Below the pieces are notes generated by a model. It made no database searches, had not been told where the DNA came from, and worked only from the letters and a program-made list of their open reading frames with translations. From Morchella semilibera (taxonomy: Eukaryota; Ascomycota; Pezizomycetes; Pezizales; Morchellaceae), in assembly GCA_009192285.1 (NCBI GenBank), contig WBVU01000012.1, positions 1 through 64,000 of the forward strand: 64,000 nucleotides of DNA. The letters are read 5' to 3'. A program made the position numbers and the translations under genes. This document shows positions 36,601 through 48,348 of this stretch, piece after piece (the stretch's first letter is position 1; the number at the start of each line of letters is the position of its first letter).

Positions 36601-38679
36601 ATGATTTAGGCCCCCCAAAATGGCGATATCGTCCTCATTTGGATATGTAGACTAAGAAAAGTTTAATTCTTTAGAACCGGTCTGTCAAGCTAGCTAGAGG
36701 GCTTGATGGACCGCTCTAACCCATGAAACACGGCCCGAGTTACTTGAGGAAGATCGACCTTGAGCATCACCTTGGAAGGATCAGTGTGATGCAAGGTAAT
36801 CAGCTCGGGGACCATGAAATATAGCTAGCAGTAGAGATATTCAGCCGCGTCTACATTACCCTAAGTATTTGTATATATAGGTTATGAAGTGGTTAAATAT
36901 GAGATTACATAACTAGGTCGGATAGAGTGATAACCTGTGACTGAGATGCCACCCTGTAAGAAATTACCTGTAGGAAAGTTCATTTATTTTCTCGCGTGCA
37001 AAACCAGCAAGTGCGGAACTAGAAATTGGATGATTTTCCGTAGTTGAAAACCCTAACCCTATGAATTTCAAAATTTGCTTCATTAGGAGCTAAAACCATT
37101 GTCCATAATCACTATACCACTATTTATTGTATATTTGGGGGGGGGGAAACACCCATTTTACAACTAAACTTGGAATGATTTTACAGATAAGCCGTTGATA
37201 AATTTTTAGACTGAAAAACTCACAGGTAGAGGTGTAAGTGGATAGAGATATCCATAGATAGTTCAGAGATCGCATGTGGATGCACCACCATCTACCGAGC
37301 CACTTCATATAAGAGAAGCCATAAAACACACATTTATCAGACTACTAATGCATCATACGGGTGGTATATATTGTAGGTAAACCAATTTACTCCTAGCCTC
37401 AATTCAAGAGATAAAAAATTTGAATGAGATCTATTTCAGTCAACCGGAGCGCTAATTGAGCCAGGATGTGTATATGTGGACAGAGTTTTCCCAACTTTGC
37501 CTGCATGTCTGGGCCTGATTGCTTCTTGGGATGGGTTTCCGGGCCAGATTGTGTGGTAAATCCTTTTTGCGGTGTTGATTTTGGGGCCCAGAAACGTTTG
37601 GCGGCCTCAAACGTCTCCGCGTACGTAACATAAAAAGATACGGCTGGAACAAACGTAGTATCCGCATAAGATAGGAATTCAACTCCTAATAGAGTCGTAT
37701 AACCCTAAAAAACCACTTCCAGGGGTCCATTTTTCCATCAGGGTTAGGGTTTATTTGGGTCGGATTGGTGCATGCCAGTTTACCTATCACACATCTACTG
37801 GTCCATATGCACATGCAAAATTGAGCGGCCTCATTCTACTGGCGCCTCAATTTACATCTCCAATCTACAGGGCTACCAGAGTCGGCAAACTCGCAGTGGC
37901 AATATGCACGCACATTTATGAAGTATCAAAATATGCAATGCACGCACCGCATCTCCTCAAGAGTCCCCGTAGTCCCTCCAGCCTCTACCAAAAGGGCAAG
38001 CCAATTATCTTAATCTTAACGGTTTTCGAATGGTACTAAACTCCTTAGCTAAGAAGGGGGCCCCGCGCAGCCAAACTGTTACAATTAAACCTTTTTTATA
38101 TATCTGTCGTTTCAACGCCTAGCCCATACTTACTATTTCCTTTTGGTACTAGCCATGCACATTACTTCTTCTCTGACCCTTTTATTATTCTTAGCTTATG
38201 CTACAAAAATAAAGAAAACACTTCAATACTTAAACGGACTCGCTAGTAGGGTTAGGGTTCTTGTCACACCTCACACCTAATGTCAATGATCACCCGTAAC
38301 ACATAACCAGACGCCGCCATTCCCTCCAACATGCCACAGCCAAAGAACCAGGCCTAACAATTAGCAGATGCCTATTTGAATTTTTCACTAACTACGTGTG
38401 TCCACCTCATAAAACCATTAAGTCCGCTTCCTCACACCCTCACACCTACGCGCGTGGCCACCCTAAGTATAAAAGAATAAAAATAAAAATAAAAAGACCG
38501 TAACCCATCCGCTCCCGCAGGGGGATCTAGAAAAAGAAACAATAAAAAAAGAATATAAAAAAGGGATATAATTCCTCCCCTGTAGCCCAAGGACCCGTCC
38601 ATCATGCATCAGAAAACATCTAACCGTCTATTTTCACCGTAAGAACAAAGAAAAACCCATCATGCTGAATCGAAAGAAT
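36601..38679. other. Intergenic region with three telomere-like dimers
   Basis: No supported gene. Telomere-type dimers occur at 37047-37062 (CCCTAA orientation), 37740-37753 and 38247-38260 (TTAGGG orientation). An A-rich zone with repeated AAAAATA words at 38468-38560 is the T-rich sense-strand 3' flank of the ABC transporter gene. Confidence 0.5.
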
Positions 38680-41600
38680 TTAACGTCTAGCGAAGTTAAG
38701 ATATCTCGACTATAGATCGTATGTTAGTGAACTGTCCATGCAATAGAACAGAATTTATAACTTACCCCCACAAACAGAATAATCAAGTTCGAAACACAGA
38801 ATGCGATGAGAATACCCATGTCTCTCCACCGGTTATCGTATGACAGTGTCAAAGGTCCATAAAACTCATCTCCAACACTGTAGGCACAGTAATCACAAGA
38901 CCCAGTCGCAGTTAAGTTCCTGATGTACCCAGGAGCTACAGACATGAAATTGCCCGCGTAGCTCTCGCAGGTTTCACCACTTGGAATCGAGAATGTGTTG
39001 TACTCGAGCTCCGCACAGGTAACAGGAAGATCGTGAAGTTCAGTAACGATCATACCACCAATGAGGCGGGTGAAAGGGTCGAGCTCGTACAGCCAGGACC
39101 TCCAGAACTTGGGCATATTGGGCTTAGGAATGGTGACACCACAGAAGAGAGCGAAAGTGATGATAATGAAAGGATTGAGGAGCGAGGCCAAGAACGCGTT
39201 AGGAGTCAGCGCGGCAACCATCTGTCCAAGAGTAACAGAGAACATCTCGGTGATGAGGACCATGAGGAACTGGTATCCCGCGCGGGTGGAATCACTACTG
39301 AAGCCGGGAGGGAAGTAGAGGCAGACGTAGAAACCGACGGCGCAGAGGATGCTGTACGGGAGTTCGGCGACGACCATGGATAGCGCGAAAGCAAATTGAC
39401 CGTACATCTTCGACGACTGCTCGCGGTAGAAAATGAGACGGGCCATATCATACTTGGGCTCGACCTGGGCGAGAATGAGCGACGGCAAAATAGTGACCTG
39501 GAAGAGAACGAAGACACGGTACTGGAGGCCGGAACGGGAGTTATCGAGCTGCAAGAAAACGAGACCGGTGAGAAGGGCAATGGCGATGTGGTTGAAGAGA
39601 CGAGTAAATCCATAGTTAGGTGTACGCCAGAACGAAAGGTTAGTACGCTTCATGACCATGCTAATCTGGAAACCAAGAGGAGTGGCGTATTCCTTCTCAT
39701 CGGCAACAGGATTGCTCCCAATATCTGCGAGACGCTCATCCTTCATGCGCACAATCTCAGCCTTAACATTTGCGAGTTCCTCTGATGTCCTCCAGATATC
39801 TGCCCAGTCACGGTTGCCAATACGGGGAGCCTGACCAGCACCAATGGCATCCAACATCCACTCGGCAGGGTTAGCAGTCGGGGACAATGGGCACCGTGCT
39901 TGCGGAAGTAGGACAAGAGGACCTCAGCATCCTTGCCAATATCACCAAAGTAGACACAATTACCACCACGCTGCAACATCAACAGACGGTCAAAGTTCTC
40001 AAACAAAGAGGCGTTGGGTTGATGGATCGTACACAGAATAGCCTGACCAGCCTTGGCCAACTTCCTCAAGAAACGGACGATGTTGAAGGCAGACTGCGAG
40101 TCAAGACCAGAGGTAGGTTCATCCAAGAAGAGCAAGAGCTGGGGTTTAGCAGCAAGTTCGACACCGATAGTAACACGCTTACGCTCCTCGACAGCCAAAC
40201 CGGAAGTAGGGTCACCAATGATAGCATCTGCAATGTTCTCCATCTCCAAGAGAGCGATAACCTCCTCGACATAAGCATCCTTCTCCTCCTTGGAAACCTC
40301 ATATGGCTGACGAAGATAAGCAGAGAACCTGAGTGCCTCTCTGACGGTCTGAGTGGGCTCGTGAGTATCCAACTGCTCCGCGTAAGAAGTTCCTCTCTGG
40401 AAAGCAGTACCCTTCGGCATACCATCAACGAGGACATCACCAGTGATCACACCAATACTCTTCCTGCTGGCCAACACATCCAAGAGTGTAGTCTTACCAG
40501 CACCAGAAGCGCCCATAAGGGCAGTCAACTGACCAGGCTTGACATATCCGTAAATCTCATTCAATAGACGGAGTTGACCACCAGGAACGGGGACCTCATA
40601 GACCAAGTTCTCCCAGGTAAGGACTGACTTCGACTCGATATTAAGACCAGAATCATCCTGAGCGGACTCAGTCTTTTGGCGCCTGCGCTGTTTCTTCTCC
40701 TCGAGCTTAGCATTGAGTGACTTGCGTTCGGCATTCTCCTTGGCGTAGTATGTGACGGTCTTTCCGCCAGCACCAAACGAAAAGTACTCTCCGAGAAGGG
40801 CATTGGCAGCAAGGAAGGCAACAATCAGGACGATGATGATACCGAAGTTACGCCAGAGATCCTTGGGCTGGTAGTTGAATGAGAGCGAGATGTAAGAGCC
40901 ACCATCAATCTGGTCAGAGCCAGGCTGGGAACCAAGAAGGGTGCAGGTCTGGTACATGAGATTGTTGTAAACCGAGCCAGATGGGACAAGTGACTCGGCA
41001 CCACAGGTGAGTGTCAAACGTTTGAATTCGTTCATCATGAGCGCCGCAAATCCAAGACCGAGGCCGTTGATGTAGAAGATCCATGAGACCCACTTTCCCT
41101 GAGCAGGGTACGGAATCATGTATCCGGAAGTCAGGACAAAGAGTGTAATGATGATAGCTGCGAATTTCATCGCATAATCGAAATCAGGACAGACGCAACC
41201 GACAGTTCTGAAGAACAGCGTCATAGCCAAATACCCAGAAATGATAATCAAGAAGAAAGTGAAGAAAGCTCCAGCATCCCGCACAAGGCCACACATGAAA
41301 TAGACAATGATACAAAATACCATGATCTGTGCCGATGCAAAGATCAGATCAATTCCAATTTGTGCAATCCATAATGCCGACGGCCGATGAAACGTGTATG
41401 CCTTATGCTTGTTGACAATTTGCCGTCCCATCATGGTCGAAGCGAGCTCGGAGAAGGCCTGGAAAGCGTTGAACAGAAGTGCGACAAAAAGGAGACCACC
41501 ACGAGTGAATGCACCAGCAGAGGTTTTCGGAAGATCAAGATAGAGAGTACCAAGGACGATAGCAATGATGATAGAGGTAATCCATGAAACGGTAAGGGAG

Positions 41601-43217
41601 AATTTGTCCTGCCACTTGAGCAAGAACTGCCTCTGAGCAAGCGCCCAGACCTGAGAGTAGAACGGAATAGTATAAACGGAAGTCTTGTTAGCACCCCTGC
41701 GCTTCTCTTCAGAAACAGCAACTTCAAAGTCCTCGTAACTCTCGGCACGAAGCTGCTCACGGTACTGCTCCATCTCCTGGTTAAGACGGGCATAGTGAGG
41801 AGACTTATGGAACGCCTCCTCAAGAGCCTGAGGGTTGGAAGGAACATTGTTCTCGTTACGACCGGGGGCATAATCACGTTCGAACTCGTCGGTACACCCA
41901 GTCAAGTAGTCGGGGGTAGTCTGACGGGGGCGAGGCAAGAAACCGAGACCCTCAAAGTAGGCACGACCCTGGTCTGCGGGGCCAAAGAAGACCTCCCTTC
42001 CGGCATCGATAACAAGAACCTTGTCGAATTGGGAGTAGATGTTTTCGGAGGCCTGGTAGAGAGAGACAAATGTGGTGGTCTTGTAAATGTTGGTCATGAT
42101 TCGGAGGGACTTGACATAATCGAGCGCAGTTGAGGCATCAAGACCACGGGTTGAGTTATCCCAGCAGCAGACAGTTCCCTTGGTGATCATCATCTCAGCG
42201 ATAGAGACACGCTTCCTCTCACCACCAGAGACACCACGAACGAATGCATTACCAACAATTGTGTCAATGGTGTGCTCGATGTTGAACATCTTGAGGAGCA
42301 GCTTGATGACCTTGTCCTTGAACTCTGACTTTGACATTCCTGCAGGCCTTTTGCCGGGGGTCTTGGTATCCAGTGCAAAGCCGAGAGTCTGTCCAACAGT
42401 CAAAGTGGGGTGATGAACGTCGTCCTCCTCGTTGTAGACAGCTTCTCCTCTATACCGCTCCGCGAAGGTTTCTGAGCTGAACTTTCCATAGAGAACCTCG
42501 CCGTCAACCTTCGTGTACCCTGTGCGCTGATTGGCAATGACTTTCAAAAATGTTGTGCACCCAGATCCAGGACGTCCGAGGACCAGAACCATTTCACCGG
42601 GCTTGACAACACCACGGAAGCCGCTAAGAATGTCGAATTCACGGCCCTTCTTGTTCAGGCCGAGAATGGATGATACTGTAGAGAAAACATTGAAGAAGCC
42701 AATAACTGCATCGGGGAAGGTAGAGATGAAGTTCTTGACACCACCAATACCCGATACCGTGAGGTCTTGCCAGATGACACCTATTGTTACAGAATATGGA
42801 ATATTAGCAACAACTCTCAAGCGTCACTGCGGCCACAGCAACCAAATAATTGAACATACCAATGTGCTTCGGCCTAATTCCTGCAGCCCTCTCCTCACTC
42901 TCGTCACCCCTCAAGTGCGCTTCCAAATCAAACTGCTCATGCGCTTGATCCTCCCCCTCCACTCCAGTCTTCTCTGGGTCACCAGCCTTGTTGCTGTGGC
43001 TCCTTGATAATCTTCGTGAGTGCCTACTCGTGGTTTTCGAAAGCCCTGAGAGCTGCCTGCTCAGTTCCTGAAAGTCTGCCTCAGCTGCAGCAACGTCGAC
43101 ACCATGGCCCACATTTGAGTCACCGCGGGGGTTCCGCTGACGGCTTGTCTCAATGTCGTCGACAATTGTGTCGCCCGAGGTTGAGGTTGCCGTTGAATGC
43201 GGTGGCAGGCCCGTCAT
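38680..43217 (-). CDS. PDR-type (ABCG) full-size ABC transporter, frameshifted before TMD2
   Basis: A plasma-membrane efflux pump of the fungal pleiotropic drug resistance family, which exports azoles and other hydrophobic compounds. Order is NBD1-TMD1-NBD2-TMD2. NBD1 has the PDR-typical degenerate Walker A GRPGSGCT (about 188-195, Cys in place of Lys), signature VSGGERKRV (about 303) and Walker B region CCWDNSTRGLD. NBD2 has canonical GASGAGKTT (about 876) and LDEPTSGLD (about 1004), with the divergent LAVEERKRV signature normal for the family. Introns are 42781-42859 (79 bp, phase 1) and 38710-38765 (56 bp, GTAAGT...CACTAAC...CTATAG, phase 0); splicing the latter gives a VGSRYLNFARR end with stop at 38680-38682. 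A run of four G at 39880-39883 is one base short of what the frame needs, just before NPAEW (residue about 1086). The intended product is about 1467 aa; as written, TMD2 is lost. An assembly error in the homopolymer is as likely as a true mutation. Confidence 0.93.
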
Positions 43218-43272
43218 GATTGTTGCAGGTGGGGGCGTTTGGGACTGTACTGTATTGATAATAATTGTTTTT

Positions 43273-43286
43273 GGCTATATAAGTGT
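43273..43286 (-). promoter_or_regulatory. Possible TATA element of the ABC transporter gene
   Basis: CTTATATAGCC on the minus strand, about 60 bp upstream of the start codon at 43217. Just beyond it is a longer TA run (43296-43306). I did not find a clear CGG-type zinc-cluster (PDRE-like) site. Confidence 0.3.
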
Positions 43287-46200
43287 ATGGTGTATATATA
43301 TATATGTTGTAGGTGTGAATTATTAGGGGTGGTAGTTTGATATTTGGCTATTCTCCTGGTGTATTAAAGAGTGAACGAGTCGGAATTAATTAAATGAGGT
43401 AAGTGAATTAGAGAGAGAGCCAAAGCCACCTATCTATGATGCAAATAAGCAAAGAATTGAAAGATGAAGTAGGGAGAAATCGAGAAGGAGGAGGGCGAAG
43501 AGGTTATCTATATGTAGAGCATGGCCATGGCCGTAGCATATGGGGGGGGGAACCTTGATACGGGGGGGTTCCAGACTTTCCTATCCCAGAAGCGAAAGAA
43601 TTTAGTACTACGCACACCCATAGAGCTCTTTTTGATGAGATTGATCTAATAATTCGGGAACACCACATCCGAAGCCCAAGAAAGAAGCGAAAAACTGCAC
43701 AGAAGGCTGGCTGCATGCAAGGTAGATGGATAGAGTGGTAGACTGCGGGCGGCTTTCGGCCAATCTTTTAGTATGGAAGGTTAGTAGTATTGTAATTAGT
43801 AGGGGACCCCTTGCTGACTATGAGTCGGAAAGGACTTATCAACCCCAAGTGAAGAATCGAATAACCCAACCTGCATGAAAAACTATACCTCTATGAGTAA
43901 CAGCCAAGAGGAGAATAGTCATACCAATATTACACACCCCTCTGCACCTGAATCAACCAACCAAAATTAAAACCAACCCCCATTAATTCATCAACCTCAT
44001 ACTTCCCCCACCTTAGGTAAGTAAATCGATCTCTACATAGAGCGGAGGTACTATGATCCGCAATACTTAGTTAGAGATAGAATAATCCAATCTAACGTTT
44101 TCAATTGTAACAGATCTCGGGATATCAGATTTCCGGGAGTACGTGACATTTGGATAACGGAACCTCCCTTACCAGCGCCTGGGGTTCAGAAGTCAATTAT
44201 TAGGTAACTATAGCAGCTCCATGCATATCACTGATTGTAGGTACGTCTTGATTGACCAGATGAATTTTGTTGGCCCGTGGTCAAAGCTCCCAATTCTCCC
44301 CGAGTACTTGTCACCAACGTCAAGCAAGCCTCCTTGAAATCACCAAACCCAGAATTCCAATCCAGATCCTCAGCTCGACAACCGGTTATCTCCCACACAC
44401 ACACCCCTACATACACTAGTACGCACACGCCTGGCCACCTGCAAACAAAGCAAAGCAGACCCTGAGCCAACGAGCCAAAAACGTCACTGGTGCGCTATCA
44501 CGGAAACCTCCTATCCGCGTTCCATAAGGCGGGGAAGCTTTCTTTTTTTCGGCTGAGTAACAAACTCACCCGCATGGAAGTTTCCTTAGCCTATACCTAA
44601 AACGAATGAGGCGGCCAAAAATCTCCCCGGCGACGGCGATGTGTGACAGGCATTCGTGGAATGAAGTCTGCCCGACGGGCACGGAAAATATATGGTAATC
44701 CATAAATGCAGAGAAGTAAAGGTGCAGGGACTAGGGGAGAAGAAGAATCCCAAGGGAGAGGTTGACATTTCGCCAAAAGCATCTCTCTACTCTCTTCTAC
44801 TCTGCCTGCCGGATGTTTATCGTAGGTGGAATATCAATCGTAATATCTGCTCATGATCAATGTTATACTCTAGAGCTAGAGATTCCCCTCCCCCCCTTAG
44901 AGATAGATCCCATAGTTGTAGAAAACCTGCTGGTACACAAAATTAAAGCTATTCCCTAAAGAGCATAAGTATAGTATATACCTTGACTTCTCCGTTTCGG
45001 CGGAGTACCATCACCAAAAAAAAAAAAAAAAAAAAAAGCCATCTCCGGAAGCACGTCCTTCCGCCAACGTCAAGTAAGCTTTGTAATCTCATAATCTCTT
45101 GGCATTATCGGATGTCGGATACGGCACATCCGTTAACCCTACTATTTTGACCTTTGTTGCGGTTGCGGCGAAGCAAAAAATCTATCTGAGAGCCGCTTAA
45201 AGTACCGTATCGGTTATAGCGTCTTTTTGCTTATCTACATGTAGTCTCCGTTTGATGATGAGATTCATAGGGTACCTTGTGGACCTTGAGTCCAAAATTT
45301 TCCCAGACTCCCCGATTCCCACATATGTTGGCAGTTGGTCGTCCGAATCTTTCCCCCCCCCCCCCACACCCAATCAGCGATATAAAATCTTACCGCAGCA
45401 ATTCACCCACTCATCCATATATCCATCCATCCGGATCCATCCATCCATCTATTTAGGTGCTGCTTTAACATGCGTAGAGTGCATTAAACATGTACTCATT
45501 TGTGTGCTATACTTTTCCATGCTCATGAGCGAGCCTTCACGTACAAATATTGCTTGGCTGTAGGTTTGACAATCAGTTTTTTGCTCGCTGGGCAGGGAAA
45601 CGGAGTTTATTCGCGCCAATGCAGATCAAATACTGTGCGTTGGAGTGACATCGCAACCAATCGGCAAAGTTCCCCCCCTCCACATCCTTAATTCCTCTCT
45701 GCACCCCGTTGAAGTACTTCGTCATGATCACCCTGATATGACTCTGATGACTCCAGGCTGTTGTACGTTGAAATAAGAATAAGGATGGGGGGCAAGGTGA
45801 AATTCGTGGTGTGTCATGATGTTATTGCAGCAGAAAATAAGATTCAGATCCAATTGAGATGGGCCAGGGTTTACTGGAGATGGAGATTGATGGGTTTGGG
45901 TGTGGAGAGATCGTTCCGCTTCGGTTTTCCAAGTTCGGTGTTAAAAATAATCATCGAGACATAGATCTCACCTACCTACGTACATACATGTAAATACCTA
46001 CTCTGCATACATTCTAAGTGTTTTGTCAACAAGGCTTTCGTGCTCTCAAATTCAAGTTCCAATAATGTAGACTTTGTGCCCGCTGTCAATTAGTCCACTG
46101 CCTTCTCGGTTGAAGCATGTGCTTGGGATCACTGAAAAAACCCTCGCCGCGGCGGCTATACTAATTCTAAATTATATCAAGGTGGGGGGAAACGCCGGAG

Positions 46201-47090
46201 TAGGCAGCCATTAAAGCCGTGTCTAAGCTGCCGGATTGCTTACTACATCACTACCGGATGAGTACAATTGGTGTCCGAGCTGAATCTAGATAGGAGTTGA
46301 AGGGAACCAAGTAATATGCTGCAGTAGCTCTCAAGAAGGAAGGTGGACGGAATACCTCTAAATGAAGGTTTCAGATTCACACGTACCACAAGATTCTAGT
46401 ACATACATGTAGTATCCTCCATGGTGAACACTGTCAAAGACCTTTTTTGACGCGTACCACATGCACATACTAACGGGTAGCTATAGAGGGATTAATCCAA
46501 TCCCAAAAGTAAATACATGTACTCGTACCCACAAAATGCACAGCTAGTATGTATATGTATTTCCAGGTTGAACCTTTCTTCCCTTGCCAATATCATATGC
46601 ACCCCAGCCCAAAGAGTACCAAAAATCACCGTTGTCAATCATGCATGACCATGTAAGCATATAAGAGTATCTCAAACCTTACAGTTCTACTACCGGCCGC
46701 CCTACGCAGCATGTAAATGTATAGATTAAGGCACCACATTTACCTCCTATTTTCTATGTGGTAAGGCAGTATAACTGTGTAAGCAAATGCGTCATTTTTG
46801 AAAGCCAAATATTATATATATAGGGAAAGTAATTCCATTTGAATGGGGAAAAGGGATCTCTTCCTGTGCGGGAAAGGGCCGGGGGTGACAAAAGCCTAAG
46901 ACGTAATTCACATACCAATATTGCATGGGCAAGGCAGATTAAATAAATCAGGAAATATGTAGTTAGGGGAATATAATACCCTCAATTCCACCCATTTACA
47001 CTAGTTAAAAACCGAAAAGAGAGCGGGAGGGGAGCCTTGGCCACTAAATGTAGAAGGAATACACTAACGGAAAGGATATAGAAATGCGTC
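43287..47090. other. Gene desert, no supported gene
   Basis: Contains an A run of 23 at about 45016-45037 without a recognisable flanking duplication, a C run at about 45352-45365 and a CCAT microsatellite at about 45415-45450. The word CCAACGTCAAG occurs at about 44320 and 45067 (and near 17502). Confidence 0.5.
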
Positions 47091-47091
47091 A

Positions 47092-47122
47092 ATTGTGACA
47101 TTTACCTAGGAAATGTCACAAT
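47092..47122. repeat. Perfect 12-bp inverted repeat (hairpin)
   Basis: ATTGTGACATTT, a 7-base spacer ACCTAGG, then AAATGTCACAAT. The arms match perfectly. It could be a dimeric protein site or a cruciform; no adjacent gene gives it a role. Confidence 0.6.
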
Positions 47123-48272
47123 AAAAGTGATGAATTATGATTAAAAGTCGATCTAGAATAGTAAATGAACCATATGCAGACTTATTTACACAAGACATCC
47201 TCAATCTTGTAAGTTTAAGGGACGCCAGCTGCAGTGTAAACCTTATTTTTTGTGTATTATAATTAAATCAACGCAACTTCGTATAATATTCCAAAATACA
47301 TGGACATGTATGCACCATCGATCGATCAGCAATTACTCATCTCACATTCCTAGAGTAGTATATGCATGCCATATCGATATACTAGAGGAGCCCCTCCGCC
47401 GAAATTACACAGTTATAACTTCCTATCGCGGTAGTCATTATCAAACAGCTAATATCAATTGGAGTAGGTACATGTTCCTACCACAATACTCTGCATAATT
47501 ATAAACGTATTTTCCACGGCAACACAAGCACCCGGATAAGACCACTTCTCAGCACTCGGGAACTCAAGACTCCTTACAGTAACCATAACCCTTACCCTGA
47601 GATGACCGACACGATCATTTCCAATACCAACACAGAATTCTCGGCGCCAAGTCCAATTGGCGTGATGAGTCAATCATAAACTCTTGATATTCTCGTATCG
47701 CATAGACGTGCCATTATGATCCAACGGAGTGATGACTCACTCAAGAAATATTATGCACTTCGGACTTCTCTACCACACGGGAACTCTCATATCCGGAACC
47801 GGTAAAGAGGTTTGATCTCCGGTATCGCAACCCTGACCCTGATGGTGGTATTAAGTAAAGCCCCGCAGATACGGAGATCTAATGAATTCTAAGCTAAAGC
47901 TCACCCGGCTACATTGTGAAAACTCTGTAAAGCTGTATACTACTAAGCTATCGTATCAAAATCCGTTCTCTGGCTTAACTTTTTCTATCAGCTTGGCGTT
48001 TGGGAAAATCTACGATCTTTAACTATTACCCATAGTAGAGGGACATACAGGGCGGTGAGATGGCGGATTTGTGAAGACAGGCTAGATAGACTACGGTATT
48101 CCTATTGATGCGCTAATCATGCAGTAAGCGATTTACCTCTTACAGTACCTACTTGATTATCTAGACACCCTGCACTAAATCTCGTAGTTCTATGATGGTG
48201 ACTTGGCCCCACTCATACTGTCCTTTAAGGCAGCGCCCTAAACTTAACTGTGACTTGATAAGACCAATAACT

Positions 48273-48348
48273 ACGACTAATAGTTGCCTAAGGGCTGGAT
48301 GCGGTATGATGTATGATGTAAACAAAAAAAAAAAACGACTAATAGTTG
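48273..48348 (+). mobile_element. Short poly(A)-tailed retroposition scar with 14-bp target duplication
   Basis: ACGACTAATAGTTG occurs at 48273-48286 and again at 48335-48348. Between them are 37 bases ending in ATGATGTATGATGTAAAC and then about 12 A that run directly into the second copy. A 14-bp exact duplication with a poly(A) tail at one side is the hallmark of LINE-type target-primed reverse transcription, here with nearly all of the element missing at the 5' end. The terminal ATGATGTAAAC is very close to the ATGATGTGAAC of the scar at 11349-11414. Confidence 0.75.

Noticed and set aside
39033-42413. Many antisense open frames of 60-226 codons
   Set aside because: All lie opposite the ABC transporter exons and mirror its codon structure.
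45016-45037. A run as a retroposon tail
   Set aside because: No exact duplication of the sequence after the run was seen upstream.
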